Positions 1 through 12,240 of a DNA stretch of 64,000 nucleotides are shown here, in pieces (the first letter of the stretch is position 1; the number at the start of each line of letters is the position of its first letter). Below the pieces are notes generated by a model. That model made no database searches, was not told the DNA's origin, and saw only the letters and a program-made list of their open reading frames with translations. Both the position numbers and the translations under genes were made by a program. This DNA comes from Conchocele bisecta (taxonomy: Eukaryota; Mollusca; Bivalvia; Lucinida; Thyasiridae): contig CM055279.1 in NCBI GenBank assembly GCA_029237695.1, positions 56,369,530 to 56,433,529 on the forward strand, written 5' to 3'.

Positions 1-228
1 ATGATTTCGAGAGCTCTCTAAATGATTTCGAGATATCATTAATTGATTTCGAGAGCTCTCCAAATGATTTAGAGAGCTCTCCAAATCAAATGTTATATAA
101 TGCTCGCTCCAAATGATTTCGAGAGCTCTCCAAATGATTTCGAGATATCATTAATTGATTTCGAGAGCTCTCCAAATGATTTCGAGAGCTCTCCAAATAT
201 TTATTGCTAGCTCCAAATATTTGTTGCT
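1..228. repeat. 21-bp tandem repeat with TTCGAGAGCTCTCC core
   Basis: A unit of about 21 bp (AAATGATTTCGAGAGCTCTCC and variants) recurs about ten times. Some units carry TTCGAGATATCATTAAT instead, giving a higher-order pattern. GAGAGCTCTC inside the unit is self-complementary. The array runs off the left edge, so its full length is unknown. Confidence 0.85.
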
Positions 229-566
229 AGCAATATATATTTGAGTTTATGTAGATTTGGCGTTCCATACGTCCGGCGTGGATTATCGGTCATATTGGAA
301 TTCAAACTCACCATCACTGCCATTGATGTTGGTCTATCAATTCCTTCTACTAGGTGTGACTTTATGACAAAGCTGTAAATCTTTAAGGAATAGTACATGT
401 AGTTACATGCTCCAGTATATTTACCTGTCTCACCTAGTCTATGTTCTGTTATAGCCAGTTTGTTGATAAACAAAGAATGTGTTGTCGTCTGCAGACTATA
501 ATGCACGTGTATGTATTTGGCTTCCTCGCCCAGTGTGGTGGGAATCACCCAGTATTTGCAATCCAA
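207..566 (-). CDS. Unrecognised open frame, possible exon
   Basis: A 119-codon open frame on the minus strand. There is no ATG at its upstream end: an in-frame TAG ends in a possible AG splice acceptor, so if real this is an internal or terminal exon. The peptide has mixed, protein-like composition with motifs such as YSLQTTTHSLFINKL and GETGKYTG, and no low complexity. I do not recognise a domain. The last codons run into the 21-bp repeat, so the stop may be repeat-derived. It could equally be a chance ORF or a decayed transposon fragment. Confidence 0.25.
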   Translation of the reverse strand: MDCKYWVIPTTLGEEAKYIHVHYSLQTTTHSLFINKLAITEHRLGETGKYTGACNYMYYSLKIYSFVIKSHLVEGIDRPTSMAVMVSLNSNMTDNPRRTYGTPNLHKLKYILLATNIWS

Positions 567-904
567 CTAATTTCGAAAATGTCAGTCTAATTCTCAAGAA
601 TGGATGCAGCTCATTCTCAGAGATAATTTTATCAGTAGGTTATAAGTGCACATCTAATTTTCCCGCCTGAAAACTTGGTTTCCTGCATAATTCCTATCTC
701 TGTAAATAGTATACTGCCTAATCCCCCTGTGAGTTCGCTCTCGGTATCACCATGGATGACTGAACATTTTCAGTCTTTCGTCATGTTTGCGAGGGTAGGT
801 TCGAAAACAAGTATGCCGAGCAACTGAGCAACATAATATTCATCTTCTATATGATTTTGCCTATTCTATTCTATTCGAAGTTGTTTGTACCTGCCAGTTT
901 CAAC

Positions 905-1611
905 TATTGGACAGGCTTCTGTACGACGCTTATTTTTTGAGTTACCGCTTCCCAGAGTAGAACTTTATGAAATGCATCTATCTTTATGTGAAATTCGTCG
1001 TAGAAACCGAATCCGCGTGTTAAAATTGCGTAAACCGCGGCAGAATGCCGTAATTTTGGAAATTTCCATGGTAACCGTAAATTATCTGTGGAAAAATAGA
1101 GACAAAATGTTAACAGTTGTTGCAGTGATTACGTTCAATAAATTTGTGATAATATGATTTGATTAATAGGCTACACATATATCTGACTCGGGCTTATATT
1201 AATCCGTAAATTTCATAAATTAAACGACATATTATGGTAACCATAGCAACCGATGTTCTAACCAATCAACAACAATTTGCTTGGGCAGAATTCTGTACGA
1301 CGTTTATGTTGCGATTTACCCCATACGCGGAGTATAACATTGTGAAATGCATCTATTTGCATGCGAAATTCATCGTAAAAACCTATGCCAAGTGTTAAAA
1401 TTACGGAAACCGCGGCCAAATACAATAAAATGTCTGTGGAATCAAATACTGACGAAATGTTAACATTTCTTGCAGTGATAGCTGTGAATAAACTTGTGAA
1501 ATGTGATTTTATTAAAAGGGCATATATTTATCTGTTAATGTAATAAATTACAAAAACCTTGTGTCGCCATAGCAACCGATATCCTAACCAATCATCAACA
1601 ATTTGCTAAGT
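905..1611. repeat. Diverged tandem duplication of about 0.33-0.37 kb
   Basis: Two diverged copies lie head to tail. Both contain CTGTACGACG (at 919 and 1293), TGAAATGCATCTAT, AAACCGCGGC and CCATAGCAACCGAT (at 1241 and 1567). The offset falls from 374 to 326 bp across the pair, so the second copy has a net deletion. No coding was recognised in either. Confidence 0.75.
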
Positions 1612-1849
1612 AATAGAGCTTCCAGATCTTTCTAATAACATATTCTTATTTAATTAAAATACATATTTGCAGAAACTACTGCCATTTAAAATAAAAATAG
1701 GTATGCTGTTGGCGGTCAGAACGTTACAATGTTTACAATGTGCACTTAATCGTGAGTTACTCCCCTTTGAATTGAATTTGTATAATATTACAGAACCTAT
1801 CATCACACATGCATTGACAAATCTGAAACGTGCGCCTACCTTAAATAAT

Positions 1850-1998
1850 GCGGTAACATTATGTGGTAATGGGGTAACATGATGTGGTAATGGGGTAACA
1901 TTATGTGGTAATGGGGTAACATGATGTGGTAATGGGGTAACAATATGTGGTAATGGGGTAACATTATGTGGTAATGGGGTAACATTATGTGGTAATGT
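1850..1998. repeat. 21-bp minisatellite GGTAATGGGGTAACATTATGT
   Basis: About seven head-to-tail copies with single-base variants (ATTATG, ATGATG, AATATG). Because 21 is a multiple of 3 it is open in several frames, which explains the spurious His/Tyr/Met/Leu/Pro heptad peptide on the minus strand. Confidence 0.95.
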
Positions 1999-2678
1999 AT
2001 AGGTAGAAATAAGTGCAACGTTTGTATGCTGATGCGGTAAATAACATTAGAATTAATAAAAAATTAATTTATTCACCTATAAATGTTTACAATGAAATAC
2101 TATTTTATAAGTTTAATATATTACCGTATCTCGTATTTTCGTATATAAAAGTACATCTTGTGTATCTGATTTCGCTCCATAAGAAACAGAATACATATAC
2201 ATTTACGAAAAAAAAATGCCAGCATGGAGTAGACTGGCACATTTTATATATATGACGTGTATTTAAAATTATTTCACGAATGTATCAAATATGTAGCTGT
2301 GCACACGTTATGCCTGTATCATTTGTATAGGGTTAATATTTATGTTCCATGCACAATCAAATGACGGTATGTATATGCCACCGATTAATGTGTTTTCACT
2401 TTCATTAATAATGTACACTCGCACGTATTGTGATAATAAATATAATGTATGGACTAAGGTTTAGCCGACAGTAAAATATCAGGTAATGAACATATAAATA
2501 AACAAATAACAGCAGCAGCTGCAAATCTTGCAATCGTGGCTCAATCGATGTGTGTGTAAAGCCCCATTAGGAGACATGTAGTTCGCCAGTACACTCAAGT
2601 GTATCAAATCAGACTGCATTATACAATGTTCCCGTCATATATCACTTAGAATGTTAGCATAACTTGCACATTATTTGT

Positions 2679-2939
2679 GTCGAGCCCGCTTGCGGAAAGC
2701 GAGACATAGTGATCACAATGACGTCCGGGTGTCCGTCCGTCCGTCCGTCCGTCCGAAATCTGCGTCAAAGTTTTTAAATACCTTATATCTCTGCAGTACT
2801 AAGTCACATTGACTTGAAACTTCATATGCTTATTAGTCATCATCCATATATTCATGCTGTGTCCCACTCATGCGGCCCCTGTGCCCAAGGTCAAGGTCAA
2901 ATGCCTCGGCGGGCTCGACATGCGGGTCGCGGCCATCTC
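2679..2939. mobile_element. Short TIR element, GTCGAGCCCGC ends
   Basis: Perfect 11-bp terminal inverted repeats: GTCGAGCCCGC at 2679-2689 and GCGGGCTCGAC at 2909-2919. The right side is followed by a conserved CATGCGGG-CGCGGCCATCT tail. The interior holds GAGACATAGTGATCACAATG, a short (GTCC)n run and a CCCAAGGTCAAGGTCAAATG stretch. Other copies lie at 46621-46700 and 46761-47816. It is non-coding, a MITE-like derivative whose autonomous partner is not seen. Confidence 0.75.
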
Positions 2940-4283
2940 ATCAATGTCTATCAATGTGTGTCTTACAACCTACATGTCAATTACTGACACTAAAGTATTC
3001 CATACATACGATGTACATCTGATGCTTGTATAATCATTCAATTAAAAAACAACAATAGTACGTTCATCGCACGCAGAAAAAGGAATTCATATACATGTAC
3101 ATGTATACTCAAATCATCACGTTTTCGATATAGAGCTTCAACAAAATGTACGTGTACGTGCTGCCATGATGCGATTTCACATGACCACCAAACATGTGTG
3201 TCCAGCTAGTACACTTGAGCCACTGAAAGATATTCAGGTATATGTCCACTATTTATTCCTTAGCCACTTCACAAAAAAAATGTAATTTTCCAGGAGATGA
3301 ATTCAAATTAGCGTTAAAACTTGTTTTGTAATCCAAGTGTATACACTATGTATATCACTCATCCTTCATGAAATAAATATTGCATGACCATTCATGTTCA
3401 TATAATAGTATTTCTAGTGTATATATTGCATAGACTGATATTTACATTATCACCAATGCATTTTGCTGATATCAAATAAGTTTAGACTATTAGCAATGTT
3501 ATAAACATATAATTAGCCACCACTAATAAGATATGAGGTGTGTTGATATACTATAAATTCCACTCAGATTCCGTGCTCCACAAACAATGTAATGTATGAT
3601 TTTACGAGAACCTCTTCTATCATAACACAAGCCAGTTTCTTGTACCTCACTAGTCCGCCAGAACGCCGTTTTCTACGCTAAGTTACCTGAATGACTTTCA
3701 TCGAAGCCCAGGTGAATGTGACTGCCCTATGCTATTTCAAATATTGTAACCATTTATTTATGCAAATGTACACAAGTAGTATGTGTATTTGGTATGCCTG
3801 TGAAACATGTTTCTGTGTTAAATTGGTTAGTTATTCAAACATGACAACATAATAACTGTCCAATTATGTAACGTTGATAGCCGCATATGACATTATATAC
3901 ATTTTCACTAGATGTATTACTATCACAATTAATGTATTCAAAAATAGTTTCTGTAAATATAATCCATTTGCCTGCAGAATGTTTCTGCCACGCACAGTCA
4001 AATTGATATGACAAACACATACTAATATCGGAATGTATATGTAATCAAGAACTAGCAGACCTACACATATGATGACTAATGAGATATAACCACAATCATA
4101 TTTCTGTCTAGGACTATAATGTCAACAGTATCAGGGAATGTTTTGTGGTACCATGTAAGCTACTTGAGTACTACCCACTGACATTTCCATATCTGTGCCA
4201 TTGCCATTAGGTTGCGAATCAATCATATGTTCAACATTTCAACTACTTCGATTGTATACTGTTTAAGACATTATGAATTGAAT
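2940..4283. other. Gene-free A+T-rich stretch
   Basis: About 1.3 kb with no coding region, RNA gene or clear repeat that I can support; only short ORFs and ACATGTACATGT-type palindromes. If the CAP gene starts upstream, this is intronic or 5' flank. Confidence 0.6.
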
Positions 4284-5640
4284 CATCAGAGAAATATTGT
4301 TATAACTTCTATTTCTTTCATCTAAAATGCTTAATATTTCACACATGCATTACTGTAAGGCTCTACTACCATGCTGTGCCAAATCCACGGCCGTCCAACC
4401 CCCGCTGATCCCACGGTCAAGGTCAAATACTTAATCTCTTTACAAAACTTAACATCAGAGAAATATGTTATAGCTTCTATTTCCTTCGTCTAAAATGCTT
4501 AATATTTCACACATGCATTCCTGAAAGGCACTACTACCATGCTGTGATCCACGACCGTCCAACCCCCGCTGATCCCATGGTCAAGATCAAATACTTGGTC
4601 TCTTTACAAAACTTAACATCAGAGAAATAAGTTATAACTTCTATTTCCTTCATTGAAAATTCTTAATATTTCACTCGTGCATTCCTCTAAGGTTGTACTA
4701 TCATGCTGTGACATATCTACGACCGTCCAACCCCCGCTGATCCCAAGGTCAAGGTCACACATACTTAGTCTCTTTACAAAACTTAACATCAGAGAAATAT
4801 GTTATAACGTCTATTTCCTTCATCTAAAATGCTTAATATTTCACACATGCATTCCTGTAAGGCTCTACTACCATGCTTTGCCAAGTCCTCGAGCGTCCAA
4901 CCCCCGCTGATTCCAAGGTCAATGTCAAATTCTTAGTCTTTTTACAAAACTTAACATCAGAGAAATATGTTATAACTTCTATTTCCTTCATCTAAAATGC
5001 TTAATATTTCACACATGCATTCCTGTAAGGCTCTACTAACATGATGTGCCAAATCCACGACATCCAACCCCTCTGATCCCAAGGTCAATGTCATATACTT
5101 GGTCTCTTTACAAAACTTAACATCAGAGAAATAAGTTATAACTTATATTTCCTTCATTGAAAATTCTTAATATTTCACTTGTGCATTCCTCTAAGGTCGT
5201 ACTATCATGCTGTGACATATCTACGACCGTCCAACCTCCGCTGATCCCAAGGTCAATGTCACATTCTTAGTCTCTTTACAAAACTTAACATCAGAGAAAT
5301 ATGTTATAACTTCTATTTCTTTCATCGAAAATTCTTAATATTTCACACATGCATTCCTCTAAGACTATTATCATGCTGTGACAAATCCCCGCTGATATCG
5401 AGGTCAAGGTCACATACTTAGTCTCTTTAAAAAGCTTAACATCAGAGAAATTGGTTATAATTGTATTTCCTTGCTCGGATCTGCTTCACAGTTTACACAC
5501 ACATTGCTCCAATGGACCTCTACCACCCTGTGACAAATTAACGTTCGTGCCGCCCCCCCCCCCTCCCCCCCCGCCCCCCACAAGCTCAGATCAAGGTCAC
5601 AATCCCACACACTTGGAAATTATTTTACATATTTAGGGGT
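4284..5640 (+). repeat. Eight-unit array of about 166-bp monomers
   Basis: CATCAGAGAAAT marks monomer starts at 4284, 4453, 4617, 4787, 4955, 5121, 5289 and 5440, giving periods of 151-170 bp. Each monomer holds TTATAACTTCTATTTCCTTC, TTAATATTTCACACATGCAT, a GTCCAACCCCCGCTGATCC block and CAAGGTCAAGGTCACATAC. The array ends in a homopolymer-C stretch (about 5552-5578) and an AGGGGTACCTG tail. The same monomer and tail recur at 57784-58045, and related monomers at 51413-51905, 53513-53992 and 55250-55805. It is non-coding. Confidence 0.92.
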
Positions 5641-6487
5641 ACCTGTGCCCACGCAGGGGCCATTCCGTAAGCATCGCTTACTGATCAATCTAGTTATTAA
5701 TGTAGATCAGATTCTATCAGGTGTTAGCATAGTTTATTAGCGACAACAAATCCCACCAATGAAGGCATTTTATCGATATGCGACGAATCAGCTGATATAA
5801 TTATGTTATATCGAACAAGTTCTCACATTACACTCAGGATTTAGATGCTTTAAAACAGTATCCGACAATTACAAGCTACATGATTGTTCCACCGAGAGTA
5901 TATTGGAAATAAAACAAAAAGCCAAGTTAAATACTGCGCAAATTGGTAAAGCAGCGTGTACCATATACGTGTTTTAAGTAGATCCTGATCATCATTTTGG
6001 ATCGTGCAATGGTTAGATTGGTAACAAACTTTTATTCAGGGAAATAAACAACGTTATTTCGGTTGAATCGTGAACAACGTATGCCGTGATCAGAGTATTC
6101 TGGTGCTATGCATTCTGATCGAATTTACCAGGCAGTGACCAATATGACACGTAAACATCGTTATCGGCTTCACACTTACACATAAAACTGCATCACTTAT
6201 TGTATTTTAATTCAAATGAGACGGGATTGTCAACGTATAATTTATCGAAGAAGAGCGGAATTATGTTTGGCATTACAACCATGAATATGACACTTTCCAA
6301 ACTAAATAGTTCCATATTCATGTTGAGCCGCCTGAAACACATAGGAAATGACAATTACAAGCATGATTGTATGAATTGGGTGAGCTTGTTGGATTTTTGG
6401 TAGCCATTTTGGAAAAAATGACTGATCCAAGCCAAAAATTGATTTTTCATCCAAAATGCCATTACAGTCTTTATTGTAAACCACAAT
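5641..6487. other. Satellite tail then gene-free sequence
   Basis: The first 60 bp are the conserved tail of the preceding array (GTACCTG, GCCCACGC, ATTCCGTAAGC, TACTGATCAATCTAGTT). Beyond about 5700 I see no gene or recognisable element. Confidence 0.5.
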
Positions 6488-6640
6488 GTAAATTTTGTGT
6501 CAAATGTTTGTTAAAAGCAAACTTTCACTTGTAAGAGGTTTAACTTGTGAGAGGTTTAAAAAACAAATAGGGTGGACATTTTTCCAAATCCAATATGGCT
6601 GCCAAATCAAAAATGGCCGCCACCACATAAAAATAAAACC
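6488..6640 (+). repeat. Dispersed repeat shared with 62716-62850
   Basis: Shares TTGTTAAAAGCAAACTTTC, AATAGGGTGG and two closely spaced ATGGCCGCC-type cores with the copy at 62716-62850, in the same orientation. The two copies differ by several indels. It is non-coding. Confidence 0.7.
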
Positions 6641-7012
6641 TATATGCTTCAATTTTATTTCTAAAGTTATGTATTGTTATTACACTTGTATAATGGCATA
6701 TCCTTAGAACTACAATACAATGTTTACATATAATTTGACCAAATTCAATTTAAAAATGGACGCTTGGAAACGAACGTTATCACCGTGTTTATACAAAATA
6801 CGCTGATATTTTTTAACTATCGATATCCTATGGTATATGTCCCACAATGTATGCATCATTGTTGCTCAATATAATATAGTGTATTGGATTATTCATGAGA
6901 AAATATATATAATTGTACCTGTATGTGAAATATTTGCCGTATGTGATGCAAAAATCTCAAAATCCTTTCACACGTGATATTGTTTGTATTACTAAACTAT
7001 CGGAGTAAATTC

Positions 7013-7227
7013 CATCAACTATTGATTTTAAGGCGAAAAACCGATTTTCCTATGGGAATTTAGCATGGAGCGGAAAAGAGGTGAGAGTCACTAAACTAAC
7101 TAAAACAAGAGTTATATTTTGAAAAAGGGTAAAAAAATAAATATAAAATTTTATATTTTTCTTACCTCCCGTGTTAAAATCCCATAGAAAATTCCTTTTT
7201 TTTTCGCAATAAAATCAATATTTGACG
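7013..7227. repeat. Fold-back repeat with about 60-bp arms
   Basis: The left arm reads TATTGATTTTAAGGCGAAAAA then TTTTCCTATGGGAATTTAG. The reverse complement of 7165-7227 reads TATTGATTTTATTGCGAAAAA then TTTTCTATGGGATTTTAACA. The loop is about 85 bp. It is a MITE-like hairpin with no coding. Confidence 0.7.
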
Positions 7228-7599
7228 GAATTGTTTTGTTTCATTACTTTTTATTACTTGAACAATTACAAAAGACTGGATAGTTTTCAGTTTTGATATG
7301 TTTAATAGCCAAAATGAAGTAGGCACAAAAACTTGAAACAGACAGAAGACTAATTGCGGCGGTTTTCCGATTGCCGACAAAGCACTCGCAAATCTCCGAA
7401 TAAAAAAATAATACACGCTTCACACTATCTGAAAATGCATTTTAGGCAATTAATATTCATTATTGTTTATTGCAAACATATATGGAAATGCTTTCACATA
7501 CTTTTAAGTGTTACAGCGTCATTTTTGAAACGTTTATAACTTCTGAACCACAGCCAATAGTCACAAAACTTCAAGTACATGTATTGCAGATTTAACGAA

Positions 7600-8180
7600 A
7601 TGGGAGTCCATCCGTAAATCCAAGAGGGCTGACGGAAAGTATGTCAAATTCTTCAAACAACATCCCATGAACCGACCAGCGGATTTTTACAAACTTTTGC
7701 ACAAATGATCACTGTGGGATGATCTTTCAAGATTATTCAAATGGTGACACTGTGGTCAAAATGGGCGTGGCCTGGTCAAAGATGATGGTCAATGTTTTTT
7801 TCGTCGAAAGTAGTTAGATCATATATCAGACAAGATATTGAAGAGTAGATAGTCCCGGTATGATTTTTATTGCAATCGTACAATTAGGTTATTCAAGATG
7901 GCCGCTGAACGGCTGAATCTCATGAACCGCTTGGCGGATGTTGGTGAAATGTTATAGATATGATTCTTTGCGGAAGATTTTTCAAATTTAATAAAAAATG
8001 GCCGCAGCACGCAATCCAAGATGGCCGCCACCCCAAGAATGGGTCAAATTCTTGGCCATTTTCTCATGAACTGACAAGCCGATCTAAACGACACTTTACA
8101 GAATTGATCAACCACTGATGCTCTTTCACATTTGTTAAAATGGTGACCCGTGGTTCATGTAAAGGTCATTCTTTTATTAC
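7600..8180 (+). repeat. Dispersed repeat of the CATGAACCG/AAAATGGTGAC family
   Basis: Repeated modules read CATGAACCG, TTTCAAGATT-TTAAAATGGTGAC, GGTCAAAATGGGCGTGGCC and CAAGATGGCCGCC. The same modules build the arms of the palindrome at 31896-35467 and the block at 54000-54690. The cycle here is roughly 250-300 bp and diverged. It is non-coding. Confidence 0.75.
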
Positions 8181-8924
8181 CAACTTCAAATTGCTTTGGT
8201 TGGGGCGGTGATGTGAAGGGTAGAATTTACGATTGGATTCATCCTTTACGGTTCCCTATTCTGCACCTGGTTTGGCCCTCTGATGTTCGTAAAGTGTATC
8301 TGAGAGTTGGATCAAGTTATGCCCCTTGATAGGATATGGGCTAAGTGATATGCTGTGTTTTAGGGCACCCCACGCCAATTTAATGGCGGCATCATCAGTG
8401 TATGCAAGGTACGATCCGCCATAATTATATTAGGCTTGATGCTTGCTTGCTGATGACATTCTAAGTTCTATCCGTCTTATTACAATTCTATGTGGCTTGA
8501 TGCTTGCTGACTGGTGCCATTACAACTTACTTTCATGTTATTTTATTCGTCATTCGTGTTTGTGACATTTGAAATGTTCTTGGTTGTAGTCTAAATTGCA
8601 TGTGCATTTGGCTTGATGCTTTATTCATTCGCACTGTTTCAATGCGTTTGTGTTGGACATCCGGAGTTCCATTATTGATTATTGCATCGCTGTTTTGTCA
8701 TGCGTTTTGTTACCTCGATAAGCCACGCCCCCTGACAACAACAATTGCAACAGTAATTTTGGAACAACCATTATGACACCAGGTGCGCTGCTAAAACTTA
8801 AAAAAGTTCTCCCTAAAATGATTTAGTATGCTGGTACCCGTCCTACAATGCGTTGCTCTCTAAATTGGTTCCATGTCCCTAACGGTGTTGATGTAGATTG
8901 ATGCCACCTTTTCTGGTGCGCCAT
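8181..8924. other. Gene-free stretch with short GGCTTGATGCTT repeats
   Basis: Several GGCTTGATGCTT-type words recur between 8430 and 8640, and similar words appear near 15500-15560. No ORF of interest or RNA gene was seen. Confidence 0.45.
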
Positions 8925-9105
8925 GTTTAGGTTAAAATACATCAAATAGTTTTACTGTATAATTTAACTGAATCCCAGCCAGTCTTTCCTACTTTCACTA
9001 TTCGTATGGATGTTGTGGGACTAACCTCGCCATGTCCCCCAATATTGTTTACATTATTTGGCCACGGAAACTCTGTTTACATCACGTGACAAACAGGCTC
9101 AGTGT
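8925..9105 (-). repeat. Dispersed repeat, inverted copy of 15049-15312
   Basis: On the minus strand this reads GATGTAAACAGAGTTTCCGTG, then ACAATATTGGGGGACATG and TCCCACAACATCCATACGAA, closely matching 15049-15312. The other copy carries about 90 extra bases between GAGGTT and CCCACAACATCC. A shorter relative lies near 14560-14640. Confidence 0.85.
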
Positions 9106-9663
9106 TTTCTTTTAAATGCTTCAAATATGCTGAAAACTGGTGTTAAAAACACCCATTTTCTAACCTTAAACCTAGAGTGTCCATGCCAGGTTATAATATA
9201 GGGAGACATGTTGTTTTTTTTTGTATTTCAATTTTTAATTCTCTTTGTTACATATAATACATACATGTACACACACAATGTTTACAATGCATTTGTACAG
9301 AAACGATTAAACACTTTATAGAGATAATATATACATGTACATACACAATGTTTACAATGCATTTGTTCACAAAATGTTAAACAAGATAAACAGTGTTTTG
9401 TGTCTTAGTATATGTGACATGTAACAACGAGTTTTTATTTTGATGATGTGAGTGGTGGTGTGAGTATAAATGGGTGTGGGGGCTGGGTCTCGGTTTAAAA
9501 AAAATGGGGGGATACTATTTTTGGCATTGTATATATATATGTGTGTGTGTGTGCGTATAACAAACTAATTTGTAGGTACTTTGGCTAATTTTAGTTTAAG
9601 CGAAAATCATTCCATTTTGCATTAAATTGCATCAATTTATCTTTCATTGTCGCGATTTTTTCT

Positions 9664-10413
9664 TCAATCAGGATTGTTTTTTTGTAAATACATATTAAAC
9701 GAGTTTAGTATTGGCAATATTGAGCAACATTTACATTTGAAGATCAAATATTTTGCTAGAAGGATAATGAAATTGATTAGAACTGACTTTTGTTTGTATA
9801 CTATGTTAATATTACAAAATGAGATGTTTTCGTAGTTTAGATTCGTATTGTAATTTAGTTTCGATTTCAATAGTTCATCTATTTCCGACCAAAAGGTTTG
9901 GATAGTTTGACATTCCCAAAACATATGTTTATTTCAGTCTACGTTCATATTACAAAATTCACACAGATTTGATGGTTTCAAGTTACATGCAAATAGGAAG
10001 GAGTTGTTTGGTATTATTCTCATTAGGTATTTGTACTGGAATGCTCTTAGTTTTGTGCTAATAGTACTTTTGATAGGTGATATAAATATTTGCTTCCATT
10101 CAACATTTTGAATATTTAATTCATTTTCCCATTTAACGGTGTGTTTTAGTATAGGTAATTGCATTGCATCGATTTGTTTGTCATATAGCATCTTATTAGC
10201 CGTTTTATTTTTCAAAAGTTTTGAAATTAGATATTCAGGTGTGACTGTGTTAATACTTTCTGTTCTAAGTGTTTCTTTCCATTCGTCTTTAATATTACCT
10301 ATTAGTGTGAAGTACTTTAAAAAATCTCCATTGTTCAAATTGTACACATCTTTCAGTTCATTAAATGTATAGAAGTGTTTTGTTCTGTAATCGTAAATAT
10401 TTTTTATATACAT
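9664..10413 (-). pseudogene. LINE ORF2 C-terminal region with zinc-knuckle-like motif
   Basis: Two open stretches (10413-9934 and 9924-9664) are separated by one in-frame stop. They match the C-terminal part of the plus-strand LINE at 23749-24433, for example YDYRT near the start and LRAFQYKYLMRI against FHYKFLMRI. CEFC, NKH and WEC form a C-x2-C ... H-x4-C cluster that is split by the stop. Confidence 0.82.
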
Positions 10414-10849
10414 TTCCCTTTATCGTACCAGTCTTAATAAAACAATGTATTGTTGTTTTGTTTGATATTAGTATTATGCCATAATATTTCATCAGCTATG
10501 ACAGGATGTTTATGTCTGTAGTTAATTTTACTCCACGATGTAACAATCTCACCTAAACATTTTCTAGTGCTGTTAGCGGATACACCAGTTTAGGGAATGC
10601 AAACATTTTTAATACCGCTATTTTTCCTATTAGTGTTAGGTTCCATCTTTTCCAGCTATTAAGGCAGTTCTGGAATGACTTAATTTTGGGTGTTATATTT
10701 AGTATTTGCAGTTTTGTTTTATCTTTTGTAAAAGTTATTCCTAAAGTAGAGGCTTGTTCATTGGACCATGTATATAAGTTATTATTGCACCATTTATTAT
10801 TGTTATATCTAGTTACTCACAATTTTAAAATAGTACATTTTCCTTTGTT

Positions 10850-11700
10850 TAATTTCAACCCAGATACATTTGCAAAGTGTTCTAATGTACTAACAAGTTC
10901 TTTAAACGATTTTTCTGTTCCATCAAGTGTGAAGTTTGCATCATTTGCGAAAAGTGTTTGTTTTATTTCTTCCCCACCAAACAAAAATTTGACCTTTAAT
11001 ATTTGTATTACTGCTAATTTTGCGTGACAATAGTTCTATGCATAGAATGAAAATGTATGCTGATAAAGGACAGCCTTGTCTGACGCCTTTTTTAACATTA
11101 AAGAAACTGGATAAATGACCGTTATTTGTGATACAGCTTTTAGCATCTTTGTAAAATAGCGCTACCCATTGAATTAGCGAGTTGCCAAAGTTGAGATGCT
11201 TTAGACATTTAATTATAAATGTATGACTTAGACTATCGAAAGCTTTTTGAAAGTCAGCAAAATATATCAATCCCGTTTTATTGTTCTCATTTGTGTCATC
11301 AATTATTTCCATAAGGGTTCTTACATTTTCTCCAATATATCTTCCTTTAATGAACCCTGTCTGGTTAACATTTATCAAGATGTTCAATACTTTTTTTAAT
11401 CTGTTAGCTATTACCTTTGTTGCAATTTTATAGTCAACGTTTGAAAGTGATATCGGTCTCCAGTTTTCAATAAAGAGTGTATTCTTGTCCTTTTTTGGTA
11501 ATAGAGTAATTATGCCTTGTTTTTGGAGCTCCGTTAGCGTTCCATTTTCATACGAGTAATTTATCGAGTTGATATAATATTGCTTTATATCATTCCAGTA
11601 TAGTTCTTAAAATTCTGCTGTTAAACCATCGGATCCAGAACTTTTCATGTTTTTCATTTCTTTTAAAGTTAATTGACATTCGTATCCGTTTATGATACCG
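10850..11700 (-). pseudogene. LINE reverse transcriptase, catalytic Asp lost
   Basis: Readable RT blocks are scattered over frames. The longest open piece (11387-10941) has QTGFIKGRYIGEN, FADFQKAFDS (motif A, catalytic Asp kept), GVRQGCPLSAYIF (motif B) and the fingers/palm spacing of L1-type RTs. The frame then shifts, and motif C appears as FANDA at about 10940-10951. The family motif is FADD, as in the plus-strand copy here, so the first Asp has become Asn (codon at 10943-10945). This RT cannot have been active. Confidence 0.88.
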
Positions 11701-11817
11701 TCACATGATTGTTTCTCATCGTCATTTATCATTTATTTTTTGCGAACATTTTCTATATGTAACAGTATTTCCATTTAATTTGTCGGCTTCGAAATTGAGT
11801 ACATTGTTGAAATCCCC

Positions 11818-12198
11818 TCATATAACCATACTTTCACTGTTATTCTCTAAAATTAATTGTTCTATTCTTGAGAAAAATGTTACGTCATCATCATTTGGTC
11901 CATATATATTTAATAATATTATTGTTATATCGAATAATTTAATTTTTAATATCTGTAGGCGCCCCTGTATTACTTCTTTATGCTCAAGTACTTCGTACGT
12001 TAGATTAAGTAAAATACCAATACCTTTGCTATTGGAGCTGTCTCCACTTATAAAAATGTCTTGACCCCATTGTTTCTTCCAAATTTCTTTATGTTCATGT
12101 GTACAGTGGAGTTCTTGAAGGAAACATATCGAGAATTTATTTTGTTTTAGCCAACTAAATACTTGTTTACGTTTAGTTTGATGTCCATGCCCATTCAC
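11818..12198 (-). pseudogene. LINE endonuclease N-terminal part
   Basis: A 126-codon open stretch beginning NGHGHQTKR. It contains FSICFLQELHC, which corresponds to the LQETH motif holding the metal-binding Glu of the exonuclease-endonuclease-phosphatase fold, and IILLNIYGPN, the usual N-x-Y-x-P/A block. In a working element this nuclease nicks the target DNA for target-primed reverse transcription. Here the frame closes after SESMVI, before the D-x-N and S-D-H motifs, so the domain is incomplete. Confidence 0.85.
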
Positions 12199-12240
12199 AT
12201 TAAAACTGCATCATTTTATTTGAGTACCCATAGTTTATTG

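Larger units (their letters stand above)
9214..12240 (-). mobile_element. Decayed L1/Tx1-type LINE, minus strand
   Basis: About 3.0 kb of a non-LTR retrotransposon on the minus strand. In order it has the start of an apurinic-type endonuclease (12198-11818), the reverse transcriptase (about 11700-10850), a connecting C-terminal region (10413-9934) and a zinc-knuckle-like end (9924-9664). It ends in a short A tail, seen as a T run at 9214-9222. ORF1 is not recognised, so the copy is 5' truncated or too decayed. Frameshifts and stops separate the blocks. Gene order and the NxDYKIATKxIANR and QTGFIKGRYIGEN motifs point to the L1/Tx1 group rather than RTE or CR1; the clade is an inference. Confidence 0.9.

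Noticed and set aside
1836..2018. Heptad-repeat peptide (HYHIMLP) on the minus strand
   Set aside because: Translation of a 21-bp minisatellite; no start context, splice sites or neighbouring coding sequence.
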